64,000 nucleotides of DNA from Streptomyces sp. NBC_00691. GTDB lineage: Bacteria; Actinomycetota; Actinomycetes; Streptomycetales; Streptomycetaceae. The notes beneath the pieces were generated by a model. The model was given only the letters and a program-made list of their open reading frames with translations, was not told where the DNA came from and made no database searches. The translations under genes were made by a program, and so were the position numbers. The DNA lies in the NCBI RefSeq assembly GCF_036226665.1, contig NZ_CP109007.1, positions 2,768,501 to 2,832,500 of the forward strand, given 5' to 3'. Below, one piece after another: positions 1-8,681 of the stretch (the first letter of the stretch is position 1; every line of letters starts with the position of its first letter).

Positions 1-82
1 CGGGGTCGGTGGGCTCGCGCAGGCACACCAACGGGTCGACCCCGGCGTCCTGTTGCGGTTGGTCTCCCCTTGCTGTGGTCAC
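1..82 (-). CDS. Possible 5' end of a divergent gene, cut by the window edge
   Basis: Reading leftwards from a GTG at 82-80, an open frame runs off the window edge after 27 codons (start TTARGDQPQQDAG, then DPLVCLREPTDP). A purine-rich GGGGAG lies about six bases upstream of the GTG, which is good ribosome-binding spacing. The residues look protein-like but are too few to assign a family, and no function is proposed. It would be divergent from the MFS gene at 351. Confidence 0.4.
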   Translation of the reverse strand, partial: MTTARGDQPQQDAGVDPLVCLREPTDP

Positions 83-350
83 GGCGGACTCCCCGGTCGT
101 GGTGCGTGGATCGGCACCGTGGTGCGGATCTGGACAGTGTGCCCGATGGGTCTTGAGAGACGGGGTGACACGACACGACGCTCGCGCGATACCCATCCCA
201 ATCGACTCCAAACCAATTGTGACCCGTATCACGGACCGAATCGGGGGATTCCACCTTCTCCGCTCACTCGGATGCTTGATACACATGGTGCCGCGACCCC
301 GTGGTCCACCGGGCGCCGTCTCACATCCCTGTTCAGTTCCTGGAACGCCC
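83..350. other. Intergenic region upstream of the MFS gene
   Basis: No convincing gene is seen here. The second half is noticeably less GC-rich (around 195-260), which fits a promoter region between the possible leftward gene and the MFS transporter. It contains the Crp-like palindrome listed at 218. Open frames extending through this region from position 9 or 53 have no family-like sequence before the MFS start. Confidence 0.5.
218..233. promoter_or_regulatory. Crp-like palindrome TGTGA-N6-TCACG
   Basis: The half sites TGTGA and TCACG are separated by six bases (CCCGTA), close to the classical CRP/FNR-family operator. It lies about 120 bases upstream of the MFS start in the AT-richer part of the gap. 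Binding by Crp or another FNR-family protein is inference from the motif only. Confidence 0.35.
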
Positions 351-1679
351 ATGTCGTCGCGCCCGCGCGTCCCGGGGGCCCTCGTCGCCCTCGTCTCCCT
401 CTTCACCGCCGGTTACCTCGCCCCGTACCTGCTGCCGACCGTCGTCGGCCGGCTCTCCGCCGGGCTCGGCCTCACTCCGGCACAGGCGGGCCTCGTGGGC
501 TCCGTCCTGCTCCTCGGCTCCTCCACCGCAGGCTTCACGCTCGCCGCCCGCGGGGAACGGATCGGCCCCCGCCGGGCGGCCCGCGCGGGCCTGCTCGCGA
601 TGGCGGTGGGATACGGCTCCGCCGCCGCGACCGGCATCGTGCCCCTGGTGGTCGCGGGCGCGGTCCTCGGCGGCTTCGGCTCCGGTACGGCGACGGCGGT
701 GGCGGCGGCCGGTATCGCCGGGCAGCGGGACCCGCACCGGGCCTCCACGCTCGGCCTGCTCTCGGTCTCGGCCACGGCGGGTGCGCTCTACCTCACCCTC
801 CCGCACCTCTCCGGCGGCCACGCGCCGCCCCTGCTCGCGATCGCCTGCGCGGCGGCCCTGGTGTGGCCGCTGACGTCCAGGCTCCCGGGCGCCGTCCGGG
901 AGCCCCGCGAGGCGGCCCCGACCGGCCCGCTCCCCCACCGCCCGGCGGGAGCGGTCCTGGCAGGCGGCATCCTGCTCTGGTCGCTCTCCCAGAACGCCCT
1001 GTGGGGCGTGAGCGGCCGCATCGGCCTCACCCAGGCCGGTCTCTCCGAGGTCACCGTGGGCGCGGTGTTCGCGGCGGCCCTCGGCGCGGGACTCCTGGGC
1101 GTCACGGCGGCCGGCGCACTCGGCTCCCGCCTGGGCCGGGCGGTGCCGATCGGTGTGGGCACGCTCCTCATCGCCGGCTGCGTCCTGCTCAGCTCGGCGG
1201 CCGGGGACCTCGCGTCCTTCGCGACCGGAGAGATCCTGTGGAACGCCTGCTACCCGGTGGTCCTCTCCTACCTCCTGGGCCTGGCCGCCTCCCTCGACCC
1301 CCGGGGCCGCTGGGCGGTCCTGGTCGGCGCGGCGTCCTCCCTGGGCGTGGCCTGCGGCCCCCTGGCGGGAAGCCTGCTGTCGGAGAGCGCCGGATACCCG
1401 GGCATGGGCCTGGTCCTGTGCGCCCTGCTGACGCTGGTCGCCGTCCCGATGACCGCGGTGGCCCGCCATGTCTCGGGCCGCCCCCTGGTCCCGGGCTCCG
1501 TGCGGCGCAGGGGCGGTGCGGCGGGCGCGGTCCTGGCGGGCACGGCGGCGGCGACCCCGCCGACAGTCCCGCAGATGGGCGCACCGGAACAGGAGATCGC
1601 CCCGGTACGGGTCCCGACGGGCCGCCGGCGTCTCGTGAAGTCGGCCTACAGACTGGCGAGACCGAGCGACCGGGGCTGA
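351..1679 (+). CDS. MFS transporter
   Basis: A 442-residue integral membrane protein of the major facilitator superfamily. The start is placed at the ATG at 351 (MSSRPRVPGALVALVSLFTAGYL), where the first membrane helix begins. The longer frame upstream has no membrane-protein character. About twelve hydrophobic segments alternate with short Arg-rich loops, and a loop with GERIGPRRAARAG after helix 2 fits the MFS motif A position. The C-terminal ~60 residues are a soluble Arg/Pro/Ala-rich tail. The substrate cannot be inferred; small-molecule efflux is the usual role. It converges on the adenine deaminase gene, with a strong hairpin between them. Confidence 0.8.
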   Translation: MSSRPRVPGALVALVSLFTAGYLAPYLLPTVVGRLSAGLGLTPAQAGLVGSVLLLGSSTAGFTLAARGERIGPRRAARAGLLAMAVGYGSAAATGIVPLVVAGAVLGGFGSGTATAVAAAGIAGQRDPHRASTLGLLSVSATAGALYLTLPHLSGGHAPPLLAIACAAALVWPLTSRLPGAVREPREAAPTGPLPHRPAGAVLAGGILLWSLSQNALWGVSGRIGLTQAGLSEVTVGAVFAAALGAGLLGVTAAGALGSRLGRAVPIGVGTLLIAGCVLLSSAAGDLASFATGEILWNACYPVVLSYLLGLAASLDPRGRWAVLVGAASSLGVACGPLAGSLLSESAGYPGMGLVLCALLTLVAVPMTAVARHVSGRPLVPGSVRRRGGAAGAVLAGTAAATPPTVPQMGAPEQEIAPVRVPTGRRRLVKSAYRLARPSDRG

Positions 1680-1764
1680 GGGGGCGCCTGCGGCGCGGGG
1701 GCCGGGGCGGAGCCCCCGTTCGGGAAGCGGCGGGTGGGGAAGGGGCCCCGCCGCAGGCGCCCCC
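1680..1764. terminator. Convergent terminator hairpin
   Basis: A 16-base arm (1680-1695, beginning GGGGGCGCCTGCGG) is exactly complementary to 1749-1764. The ~53-base loop can itself fold. It sits between the convergent MFS and adenine deaminase genes, so it could stop transcription from both sides. There is no U-tract, which is common for Streptomyces terminators. Confidence 0.65.
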
Positions 1765-1782
1765 CGCCCCCATCCCGCCCGC

Positions 1783-2793
1783 CTACTCCCCGTCGAACCC
1801 GTACGCCTCGACCTCGGCCAGGTACCGCGCCCGACGAGGCTCGTCGTCCTCCAGGAACGACGCCTCGAACGAGTTCCGCGCCAACTCCCGCAGCTGCTCC
1901 GACGACAGCCCCAGAGCCTCCCGCACCCCGTCGAAGTTGTCCCCCACATACCCCCCGAAGTACGCCGGGTCGTCGGAGTTCACGGTGACGAGCAGACCCG
2001 CCGCCATCATCTCCCGCAGCGGGTGATCACCCAGCACGTCGATCGCCCGCAGCCGCACGTTCGACAGCGGGCAGAGCGTGAGCGGCACCCGCTCCCGCAC
2101 GAGCCGGTCGACGAGCTCCGGGTCCTCCATGCACCGCAGCCCGTGGTCGATCCGCTCCACGCCGAGGACGTCGAGCGCCTCGCGGACAAACTCCGCCGGG
2201 CCCTCCTCGCCCGCGTGGGCGACCCGGCGCAGCCCGAGCGCCGCGGCGGCCTCGTACACCTCGCGGAACTTGGCCGGCGGGTGGCCGACCTCCGCCGAGT
2301 CCAGGCCGACACCGGTGATCCGGTCCAGGTAGGGCTTCGCGGCGTCGAGGGTGGCCAGCGCCGACTCCGCCGACTCGTCGCGCAGGAAGCACATGATGAG
2401 CCGGGTGGAGATCCCGTACCGCTCCTCGGAGCGTTCGAGGGAGGCGCTCAGGCCCTCGACGACCGTGCCGAGGGGGACGCCGCGGGCGGTGTGCGCCTGC
2501 GGGTCGAAGAAGATCTCGGCGTGCCGGACGCCCTGGGCGGCGGCCCGCTCCAGATAGGCGTCGGTGAGATCGGTGAAGTCCTCGGCGGTGCGCAGCACCG
2601 CCATCAGGCCGTAGTAGAGGTCCAGGAAGGACTGGAGGTCGCTGAAGCGGTACGCCTCGCGCAGGGCTGCGGTGTCCGCGTACGGCAGGGTGACGCCGTT
2701 GCGCGCGGCGAGCGCGAAGGCGAGCTCGGGTTCGAGGGTGCCTTCGATGTGGAGGTGCAGTTCGGCCTTGGGGAGAGCCGTGGGGAGGGGCAT
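1783..2793 (-). CDS. Adenine deaminase (adenosine-deaminase superfamily)
   Basis: A 336-residue zinc amidohydrolase that should convert adenine to hypoxanthine in purine salvage (cytosol). The N-terminal metal motif reads LHLHIEGTLEPE. The IEGTLEPEL form, with SEVGHPP, HAGEEGP, ERIDHG and NSDDPAYFGGY, is typical of the bacterial/fungal adenine deaminase branch rather than true adenosine deaminases. Zinc ligands are the two N-terminal His, the His of HAGEEGP and the Asp of NSDDPA; the catalytic Glu is in HAGEEG. The ATG at 2793 directly precedes PLPTALPKAELH. It lies 10 bases downstream of the RNase Z gene on the same strand, so the two are probably co-transcribed. Adenosine deaminase is the alternative reading. 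Confidence 0.85.
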   Translation of the reverse strand: MPLPTALPKAELHLHIEGTLEPELAFALAARNGVTLPYADTAALREAYRFSDLQSFLDLYYGLMAVLRTAEDFTDLTDAYLERAAAQGVRHAEIFFDPQAHTARGVPLGTVVEGLSASLERSEERYGISTRLIMCFLRDESAESALATLDAAKPYLDRITGVGLDSAEVGHPPAKFREVYEAAAALGLRRVAHAGEEGPAEFVREALDVLGVERIDHGLRCMEDPELVDRLVRERVPLTLCPLSNVRLRAIDVLGDHPLREMMAAGLLVTVNSDDPAYFGGYVGDNFDGVREALGLSSEQLRELARNSFEASFLEDDEPRRARYLAEVEAYGFDGE

Positions 2794-2803
2794 GGGTGGT
2801 GCT

Positions 2804-3706
2804 CTATCTCTTCGGTACGGGGACCCTCATGAGGTCCTGGGCAATGCTCAGTTCGCCGTCGAACCCGGCCGCCCGTGCCTGCCGCCCGAACTCGGCCGGG
2901 TCGGAGTAGCGCTGCGAGAAGTGGGTCAGGACGAGGTGTCGCACACCCGCGTCCCGGGCGACCGACGCGGCCTGTCCGGCCGTCAGATGGCCGTGGTCGG
3001 TGGCGAGGCGGACGTCCTCGTCGAGGAAGGTCGATTCGATGACCAGCATGTCGGCGCCGTCGGCGAGCGCGTACACGCCGTCGCAGAGCCGGGTGTCCAT
3101 CACGAAGGCGAACCGCTGACCGCGCCGGACCTCGCTGACGTCGTCGAGGGTCACGCCGTCGAGGACGCCTTCGCGCTGGAGGCGGCCCACGTCGGGGCCC
3201 TTGACGCCGTGCGCGGCGAGCCGTTCGGGCAGGATGCGGCGCCCGTCGGGCTCGGTGAGCCGGTAGCCGTACGACTCGACCGGGTGCGAGAGCACGCACG
3301 CGTCGAGGGTGTACGCCTCGGTGACGGCGAGCGGCCCGTCGGCGGTCACCGGCGCCTCGGCCAGCCGCACGGTCTCGCGGTAGGCCGTGGCGTACCGCAG
3401 CCGCTCGAAGAAGTGCTGCCCGCTCGCCGGGTAGTGCGCGGTGACGGGGTGCGGGACCTGGTCGAGGTTGATCCGCTGGATCACCCCGGCGAGGCCGAGC
3501 GAGTGGTCCCCGTGGAAGTGCGTGACGCAGATCCGGTCGATGTCGTGCGCGGCGACCCCGGCCCGCAGCATCTGCCGCTGCGTGCCCTCACCGGGGTCGA
3601 AGAGGATGCCCTGTCCGTCCCAGCGCAGCAGATAGCCGTTGTGGTTGCGGTGCCGCGTCGGGACCTGGCTTGCGGTCCCGAGCACGACGAGTTCCCGTAC
3701 GGACAT
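2804..3706 (-). CDS. rnz: Ribonuclease Z (tRNA 3' endonuclease)
   Basis: A 300-residue metallo-beta-lactamase-fold nuclease that cuts tRNA precursors just after the discriminator base, so CCA can be added. The zinc motif [10 protein letters not shown] is near residue 63, the third metal ligand region HPVESYGY is mid-protein, and the C-terminal [10 protein letters not shown] with VLTHF is the RNase Z signature. Length is normal for the short bacterial form. The two tRNA-Ala genes in this window lack an encoded CCA, which fits a need for this enzyme. It lies just after the HIT gene on the same strand (13-base gap) and before adenine deaminase. Confidence 0.9.
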   Translation of the reverse strand: MSVRELVVLGTASQVPTRHRNHNGYLLRWDGQGILFDPGEGTQRQMLRAGVAAHDIDRICVTHFHGDHSLGLAGVIQRINLDQVPHPVTAHYPASGQHFFERLRYATAYRETVRLAEAPVTADGPLAVTEAYTLDACVLSHPVESYGYRLTEPDGRRILPERLAAHGVKGPDVGRLQREGVLDGVTLDDVSEVRRGQRFAFVMDTRLCDGVYALADGADMLVIESTFLDEDVRLATDHGHLTAGQAASVARDAGVRHLVLTHFSQRYSDPAEFGRQARAAGFDGELSIAQDLMRVPVPKR

Positions 3707-3719
3707 GGCGGCCGCCGGT

Positions 3720-4079
3720 CTAGCCGGGGGGCCAGTTGAGGCCGCGACCGCCGAGCACGTGCGCGTGGGCGTGGAAGACGGTCTGGCCGGCGCCGGCGCC
3801 GGTGTTGAAGACGATCCTGAAACCGCTGCCCTCGACCTTCTCCTGCGCGGCGACCTCTCCCGCCTCGCGCAGTATGTCGGCGGCGACCCCCGGGACGGCG
3901 GCGGCCAGGGACGCGGCGTCCGGGTAGTGGAGGCGCGGGATCACGAGGACGTGGCTGGGCGCCTGCGGGTTGATGTCGCGGAACGCGACCGTGGTCTCCG
4001 TCTCGCGCACGATCGTCGCGGGCACTTCCCCCGCCACGATCTTGCAGAACAGGCAGTCGCTCTGCGGCTCTCCGGCCAT
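3720..4079 (-). CDS. HIT (histidine triad) family nucleotide-binding protein
   Basis: A 119-residue small hydrolase of the HIT/HINT type. [13 protein letters not shown] at the N-terminus gives the zinc-type CxxC seen in many HINT proteins. The C-terminal histidine triad reads [10 protein letters not shown], with the usual first position (HVHxH) changed to HAHAH; the three His are intact. [16 protein letters not shown] is the conserved middle block. These proteins cleave AMP from nucleotide phosphoramidates; the exact substrate is unknown. It sits at the head of a leftward series with rnz and adenine deaminase. Confidence 0.9.
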   Translation of the reverse strand: MAGEPQSDCLFCKIVAGEVPATIVRETETTVAFRDINPQAPSHVLVIPRLHYPDAASLAAAVPGVAADILREAGEVAAQEKVEGSGFRIVFNTGAGAGQTVFHAHAHVLGGRGLNWPPG

Positions 4080-4154
4080 GGCCCGGGCCTCCTCGCCTCG
4101 TCGGTCGCTACACGCGCATGCTATCCGCCGCCTCGTCCGCCGCCGTGTCCCAGG

Positions 4155-5249
4155 TCAGTCCTTGGGCGCGCGGCGGTTGAGGGCCGAGCGGCTCACCCAG
4201 TACGTGATGATCACGGCCCAGAACAGCGGTGACCCGAGCCCGCCGACCACCCCGGCGTCGAAGGACCAGAGGGCCATCGACACCACCGAGTAGAGCCCGA
4301 GCAGCCCGACGGCGGCGGCCATCGCGATCACCGGCCGGCAGGAGCGCGCCACCAGGAGCATCGGGCGGCGCAGCCGGGGCGGCACCCGGCGGCTCATCCA
4401 CAGCACCCAGGCGCCCCAGGCGCCGACGATCACGGCCGCGCCGATCACGAACGGCACGAGCGCCGCGGCGCCGGTCTCACCGTTGCGGACCGGAGCGGCG
4501 CCGAACGTCGAGGCGACGAAGCCGAGCAAGGCCACCCAGCGCGCCCCCGCCACGGTGTTCCAGGCCATGGCCTCCAGGTTGTAGCGGGCCTTGCGGTCCT
4601 GGAGGTCGAGCGCGGCGGAGGCGACGAAGCCCTCGGCGGCCTGGGTCCAGGCCCCGCGCCGGAACCAGCGGCGCCGCAGCCGCAGCAGCGACAGGTTGTT
4701 GTGGGCCTCGCTGCTCTGCGGGTTGAGCCGCAGCGTCGCCTCGTACGCCCGCTGCGCGGTGGCGTGGTCGCCCCGGCGCTGGGCGGTGAGCCCCACCAGG
4801 AAGTGGGCCGCGTCCTCCTCGGGGGCGAGACTCACGGCGGCCCGCGCCGCCTCGTACGCCTCGACGGTCCGCGCGGGCGTCCGCGCCTGCTCCGCGAACT
4901 GCGCGAGGGCGGTGCCGAGGGCGTAGTGGGTGCCCCAGTACTGCGGGGCGAGGCTGACGGAGTACCGGGCGGCGGTCTCGGCCTCCGGGAACCGCCGCAG
5001 TTCGAGCAGGATCTGGACGCGCATCAACCAGGCCATGAGCAGCTCGGGCTCGGCGCGCAGGGCCGCGTCCACGGCCTCCAGGGCTGCCTGGTGCTCCTCG
5101 GCGCGATGGTGGCAGCGGGCCAGCAGCACGAGCGCCTCGGTGTCCTCCGGTTCGCTCGCCAGGTGCTGGGCGACCAGCTGTCCGGCCTGCGCGAACCGCC
5201 CGGTGTCGTACAGGGCTTCGGCGCGCAGGAGGGTGGTAGGCGTGGTCAC
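4155..5249 (-). CDS. TPR-repeat protein with C-terminal membrane segments
   Basis: A 364-residue protein with three or four tetratricopeptide-like units in the first ~230 residues (for example LLRAEALYDTGRFAQAGQL and ALEAVDAALRAEPELLMAW). Then come about four hydrophobic helices (AGARWVALLGFVAST and LVPFVIGAAVIVGAWGAWVLW among them). The GTG start at 5249 overlaps the stop of the upstream AAA+ gene as GTGA, so the two are translationally coupled. It may be a membrane-anchored adaptor for the ATPase; that is inference from coupling and domains. The long frame continuing upstream to 5876 is a shadow of the ATPase gene. Confidence 0.8.
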   Translation of the reverse strand: MTTPTTLLRAEALYDTGRFAQAGQLVAQHLASEPEDTEALVLLARCHHRAEEHQAALEAVDAALRAEPELLMAWLMRVQILLELRRFPEAETAARYSVSLAPQYWGTHYALGTALAQFAEQARTPARTVEAYEAARAAVSLAPEEDAAHFLVGLTAQRRGDHATAQRAYEATLRLNPQSSEAHNNLSLLRLRRRWFRRGAWTQAAEGFVASAALDLQDRKARYNLEAMAWNTVAGARWVALLGFVASTFGAAPVRNGETGAAALVPFVIGAAVIVGAWGAWVLWMSRRVPPRLRRPMLLVARSCRPVIAMAAAVGLLGLYSVVSMALWSFDAGVVGGLGSPLFWAVIITYWVSRSALNRRAPKD

Positions 5250-6637
5250 AGCTTGCGCTTCCGCTTGAGGTGGGCGAGGAGGTCGTCGTACAGCCCGCCC
5301 TCGTTGGCGAACATGGCGACGTTCCGGGCGGCCGCGAACCACGGCTCGGTGGACGGCTTGATCTGCTTGGCCGCGCCGAGCAGGTCCTTGGTGGTGATCA
5401 GCCGTACGGAGCCGGTGCGGGCGGAGTCGAGGAGCGCGGCCTCGGCGGCCGACTCGCAGACATGGGCGAGGTCGGCGCCGGAGAAGTCCTCGGTGACCTT
5501 GACGAGCTTGCCGAGGTCGACGGCCTCGATGGGGCGCTCGCGCAGGTGGTAGCGGAGGATCGCCTCGCGCGCGGTGGCGTCCGGCGGCAGCACGAGGAGC
5601 GTGCGGTCGAGGCGGCCGGGGCGGCGCAGCGCGATGTCCACGTCCCAGGGCACGTTGGTGGCGGCGAGCACGAAGACGCCCTCGTTGCCCGCGCCGCTGG
5701 CGATGCCGTCGAGCTCGGTGAGGAGCTGGTTGACGACGTTGCGCAGTCCGCTGTGGTGGGTGCGGGAGCGCTTGGCGCCGAGGGCGTCCAGCTCGTCGAG
5801 GAAGACGACGCAGGGGGCCTGGCGGCGGGCGGTCTCGAAGATGTCGTGGATGTTCTTCTCGGAGGCCCCGATCCACATGTCGAGGACGTCGGAGAGCGAG
5901 ACGGTGAGGAAGTTCGCGCCCAGCTCGCCGGCGACGGCCCGCGCGATGAAGGTCTTGCCGCAGCCGGGAGGTCCGTAGAGGAGCAGACCGCCGCGCAGCG
6001 ACTTGCCGTACAGCCTGCGCAGTTCGGGGTTGCGCATGGGGGCGAGGAAGGCGGCCTCCAGGCGCTCCTTGACCTCGTCCATGCCGCCGACGTCCGCGAG
6101 GCGTACGGCGCCGGGCGCGTCGACGTCCCAGGCGTCGGCGTCCCCGGCGGGGCCCTGGCCCTCGGCGGTCTGCGGGGCCTCCAGGAAGCGGGGGCCGACG
6201 ACGTCCTGCACCTGCTGCTCGGCCGCTTCCCAGTCGAAGGCGGGGGCGCCGCCGACGGGCGGCGCGGGCGGCTCGGTCGGCTCGGGCCGCTCGGGCCGCT
6301 CGGGCCGCTCGGTCGGCTCGGGCCGCTCGGGCCGCTCGGGCCGCTCGGCCGGCGCGGGGCCGTTCTCCGTGGCGGCCGAGGTCGCGGCCGGCCCCGGCGC
6401 GGGCTCCGCGGGAGGTGCGGCGGGGGCCGTCGGCATCCCCATGGCCCGCATCATCAGCGCACGCGCGTCCGCGTCGCCCGGCGCGTGCTGGAGCGCGACG
6501 GCCGCCTCCGCGACGGCCTCGTCGTTCCGTTCCTCGGAGAGGAGGAGTTCGGCGAAGTGGAGACGCAGGGGTACGTCACCGGGGGCGGCGGCCACGGCGG
6601 CGCGCAGACTGCGGATCAGGGGGGACTCGTCGGCCAT
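5246..6637 (-). CDS. AAA+ ATPase with N-terminal TPR-like region
   Basis: A 463-residue protein. Residues ~1-70 form a TPR-like helical segment (LHFAELLLSEERNDEAVAEA). Residues ~75-130 are a Pro/Glu/Arg low-complexity linker with a duplicated 12-residue unit. From ~170 there is one classical AAA module: Walker A GPPGCGKT, Walker B VVFLDELDAL, sensor 1 LAATN and arginine finger region RRPGRLDR, resembling single-domain VCP/FtsH-type ATPases. No protease motif is present. It probably remodels a protein partner using ATP, and the coupled downstream TPR membrane protein is the obvious candidate. The ATG at 6637 has no competing upstream start of family character. Confidence 0.85.
   Translation of the reverse strand: MADESPLIRSLRAAVAAAPGDVPLRLHFAELLLSEERNDEAVAEAAVALQHAPGDADARALMMRAMGMPTAPAAPPAEPAPGPAATSAATENGPAPAERPERPERPEPTERPERPERPEPTEPPAPPVGGAPAFDWEAAEQQVQDVVGPRFLEAPQTAEGQGPAGDADAWDVDAPGAVRLADVGGMDEVKERLEAAFLAPMRNPELRRLYGKSLRGGLLLYGPPGCGKTFIARAVAGELGANFLTVSLSDVLDMWIGASEKNIHDIFETARRQAPCVVFLDELDALGAKRSRTHHSGLRNVVNQLLTELDGIASGAGNEGVFVLAATNVPWDVDIALRRPGRLDRTLLVLPPDATAREAILRYHLRERPIEAVDLGKLVKVTEDFSGADLAHVCESAAEAALLDSARTGSVRLITTKDLLGAAKQIKPSTEPWFAAARNVAMFANEGGLYDDLLAHLKRKRKL
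6275..6346. repeat. Two perfect copies of a 36-bp coding minisatellite
   Basis: The 36-base unit at 6275-6310 is repeated exactly at 6311-6346, and each unit itself holds three 9-base steps. It encodes EPTERPERPERP-type repeats in the linker of the AAA+ ATPase. The repeat keeps frame and is likely variable in copy number between strains. Confidence 0.8.
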
Positions 6638-6751
6638 GCGGTCAGCCTAAGGAGCGCGCGGGGGCCGCCGTCCACCGGGTTCGATCCGTTGCGGACTCCG
6701 GACACTCCGCCGGACGCCACGGGACCGCGCCCCGCAGGCCGACGTCGGCGT

Positions 6752-7495
6752 CTAACTCCAGCGGCCCGTGCGGCCCAGGACGAGCGCCGTCGCCGCCGTG
6801 CCCGCCGTCGACGTCCGCAGCACGCTCCGGCCCAGCCGGTACGGCTTCGCCCCGGCCGTCTCGAACGCCGCGAGCTCCTCCGGGGAGACCCCGCCCTCGG
6901 GGCCGACGACCAGCACGATCGAGCCCTTCTCCGGGAGTTCGGCGGTCGCGAGCGCCCCGCTCGGGTGGTCGCGGTCCTCGTGCAGCACGGCCGCGAAGTC
7001 GGCGGTGGCGAGCAGCGCGGCGAGCTGCTTGGTCGTCATCGGCTCCGCGACCTCGGGGAACCGCGAGCGGCGCGACTGCTTCCCGGCCTCGCGCGCGGTG
7101 GACCGCCACTTGGCGAGCGCCTTGAGGCCCCGATCGCCCTTCCACTGCGTGATGCAGCGGGAGGCGGCCCACGGCACGATCGCGTCCACCCCGGTCTCCG
7201 TCATCGTCTCGACGGCGAGCTCGCCCCGGTCGCCCTTGGGCAGCGCCTGGACGACGGTGATGCGGGGCTCCTCCTCGGGGTCCTCGTGGACCTCGTCGAC
7301 CCGCACGGTGAGCTGGTCCTTGCCCTCGGCGGCCAGCACCACGCACGCGGCCCAGCGGCCCCGGCCGTCGGCGAGGACGAGTTCCTCGCCCTCCCGCAGC
7401 CGCTTCACGGAGACGGCGTGGCGGCCCTCGGGGCCGTCCAGGAGGAAGCTCCCGGGGCCGGGAACGGCGTCGACGACGAAGACGGGTGCGGTCAT
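6752..7495 (-). CDS. rsmE: 16S rRNA (uracil-1498-N3)-methyltransferase
   Basis: A 247-residue SPOUT-class methyltransferase that methylates U1498 of 16S rRNA with S-adenosylmethionine. The N-terminal PUA-like domain reads HAVSVKRLREGEELVLADG. The C-terminal knot signatures are VVGPEGGVSPEEL and RLGRSVLRTSTAG, with ALPKGDRGE and MTETGVDAIVPW before them. The ATG at 7495 overlaps the stop of the upstream nitronate monooxygenase gene as ATGA, so translation is probably coupled. The longer frame to 7609 is a shadow of that upstream gene. Confidence 0.93.
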   Translation of the reverse strand: MTAPVFVVDAVPGPGSFLLDGPEGRHAVSVKRLREGEELVLADGRGRWAACVVLAAEGKDQLTVRVDEVHEDPEEEPRITVVQALPKGDRGELAVETMTETGVDAIVPWAASRCITQWKGDRGLKALAKWRSTAREAGKQSRRSRFPEVAEPMTTKQLAALLATADFAAVLHEDRDHPSGALATAELPEKGSIVLVVGPEGGVSPEELAAFETAGAKPYRLGRSVLRTSTAGTAATALVLGRTGRWS

Positions 7496-8571
7496 GAGGC
7501 GCTCCTGTGGGGCAGCTCGGAGAGAGCGGTGTCGAGTTCGGCGGCCAGCACCTCGACCAGCTGCCCGGCGGGGAGTTCGCGGGCGAGCCGGTGGCCCTGA
7601 CCGGCCCACAGGGCCATGCCCTGGGCGTCGCCCGCGGTGGCGGCGGCCTTGCGGACCGGGGCGGTCAGGTGGTGGATCTCGGGGTAGGCGGCGGGGGCGT
7701 ACGGCCCGTGCTCACGCATGAAGCGGTTGACGAGGCCGCGCGCCGGACGCCCGGTGAAGGCCCGGGTGAAGGCGGTCCGGGTGTACAGCGGATCGGTCAG
7801 GGCCCGCTTGTGCAGCGGGTGGGCGCCCGACTCGGGGCAGCAGAGGAAGGCCGTGCCGAGCTGGGCGGCGTCCGCCCCGGCGGCCAGGACGGCGGCGATC
7901 TGCGCGCCGCGCATGATGCCGCCGGTCGCGACGACCGGCAGGGTCACGCTCTCGCGGACCAGGCCGAGCAGGGCGATCAGTCCGGTGCCCGGGACGTCGT
8001 CGGCGGGGTCGTCGCGGAACGTGCCCTGGTGTCCGCCCGCCTCGGCGCCCTGCACGCAGACGGCGTCCGCCCCGGCCTGCTGGGCGGCGAGGGCCTCCTC
8101 GGCGGAGGTGACGGTCACGATCGTGAACGTTCCCACACGCGCGAAGGAGGCGAGGACCTCGGGCGCGGGGCAGCCGAAGGTGAAGGAGACGACACGGACC
8201 GGGTCCTCCAGGAGGATCGCCAGCTTGGCGTCGTAGGCGTCGTCGCGGTGGTCGTCGGTCTCGCCCAGCGGGGTCTCGTACCAGGTGGCCTCGCCCGCGA
8301 GCTGATGCCGGTAGACCTCGACGGCGGCGGGGTCGGCGGGCCGCCCGGACTCCGGCAGGAAGAGGTTGACGCCGAAAGGACGTGCGGTGAGCCCGCGCAC
8401 CTGCTTGATCTCCTGGTAGAGGCCTCCGGCCGTCTTGTACCCGCCCGCCAGGAAGCCGAGCGCCCCGGCCGCGCACACGGCTCCGACCAGCTCGGGAGAG
8501 GAGGCGCCACCCGCCATGGGGGCCTGCACGATCGGAAACCGAGAGAGATCGTTCAGTGCGGTGGTGGACAT
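7492..8571 (-). CDS. Nitronate monooxygenase (2-nitropropane dioxygenase family)
   Basis: A 359-residue FMN-dependent TIM-barrel enzyme that would oxidise alkyl nitronates such as propionate 3-nitronate. Family landmarks are PIVQAPMAGGASSPELVGAV at the N-terminus, QGAEAGGHQGTF (flavin phosphate and active-site region), PVVATGGIMRGAQIAAVLAAGADAAQLGTAF, and a C-terminal region shared with actinobacterial members. Start ATG at 8571. It overlaps rsmE by four bases at its end, which looks like a conserved arrangement rather than a shared pathway. An enoyl-ACP reductase II-like activity is the main alternative. Confidence 0.85.
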   Translation of the reverse strand: MSTTALNDLSRFPIVQAPMAGGASSPELVGAVCAAGALGFLAGGYKTAGGLYQEIKQVRGLTARPFGVNLFLPESGRPADPAAVEVYRHQLAGEATWYETPLGETDDHRDDAYDAKLAILLEDPVRVVSFTFGCPAPEVLASFARVGTFTIVTVTSAEEALAAQQAGADAVCVQGAEAGGHQGTFRDDPADDVPGTGLIALLGLVRESVTLPVVATGGIMRGAQIAAVLAAGADAAQLGTAFLCCPESGAHPLHKRALTDPLYTRTAFTRAFTGRPARGLVNRFMREHGPYAPAAYPEIHHLTAPVRKAAATAGDAQGMALWAGQGHRLARELPAGQLVEVLAAELDTALSELPHRSAS

Positions 8572-8622
8572 ATGGGCATCGTGTCATGCCCCTGCTTCCG
8601 GACCGAATCCGTACGTCAGGTC

Positions 8623-8668
8623 ACGGAAAGGGGCGACGACCGCGGTCCGCGGTCGTCGCCCCTTCCGT
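8623..8668 (-). terminator. Terminator downstream of dnaJ
   Basis: A 15-bp perfect stem (8630-8644 with 8648-8662, three-base loop) is extended by six further pairs (8623-8628 with 8663-8668). It begins 14 bases past the dnaJ stop in the direction of dnaJ transcription, and separates that operon from the nitronate monooxygenase gene. Confidence 0.8.
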
Positions 8669-8681
8669 ACGGGAATCCTGC

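Noticed and set aside
1783..2793. Naming the amidohydrolase adenosine deaminase
   Set aside because: IEGTLEPEL and the SEVGHPP/DDPAYFGGY form fit the adenine deaminase branch better, though the activity is not proven.
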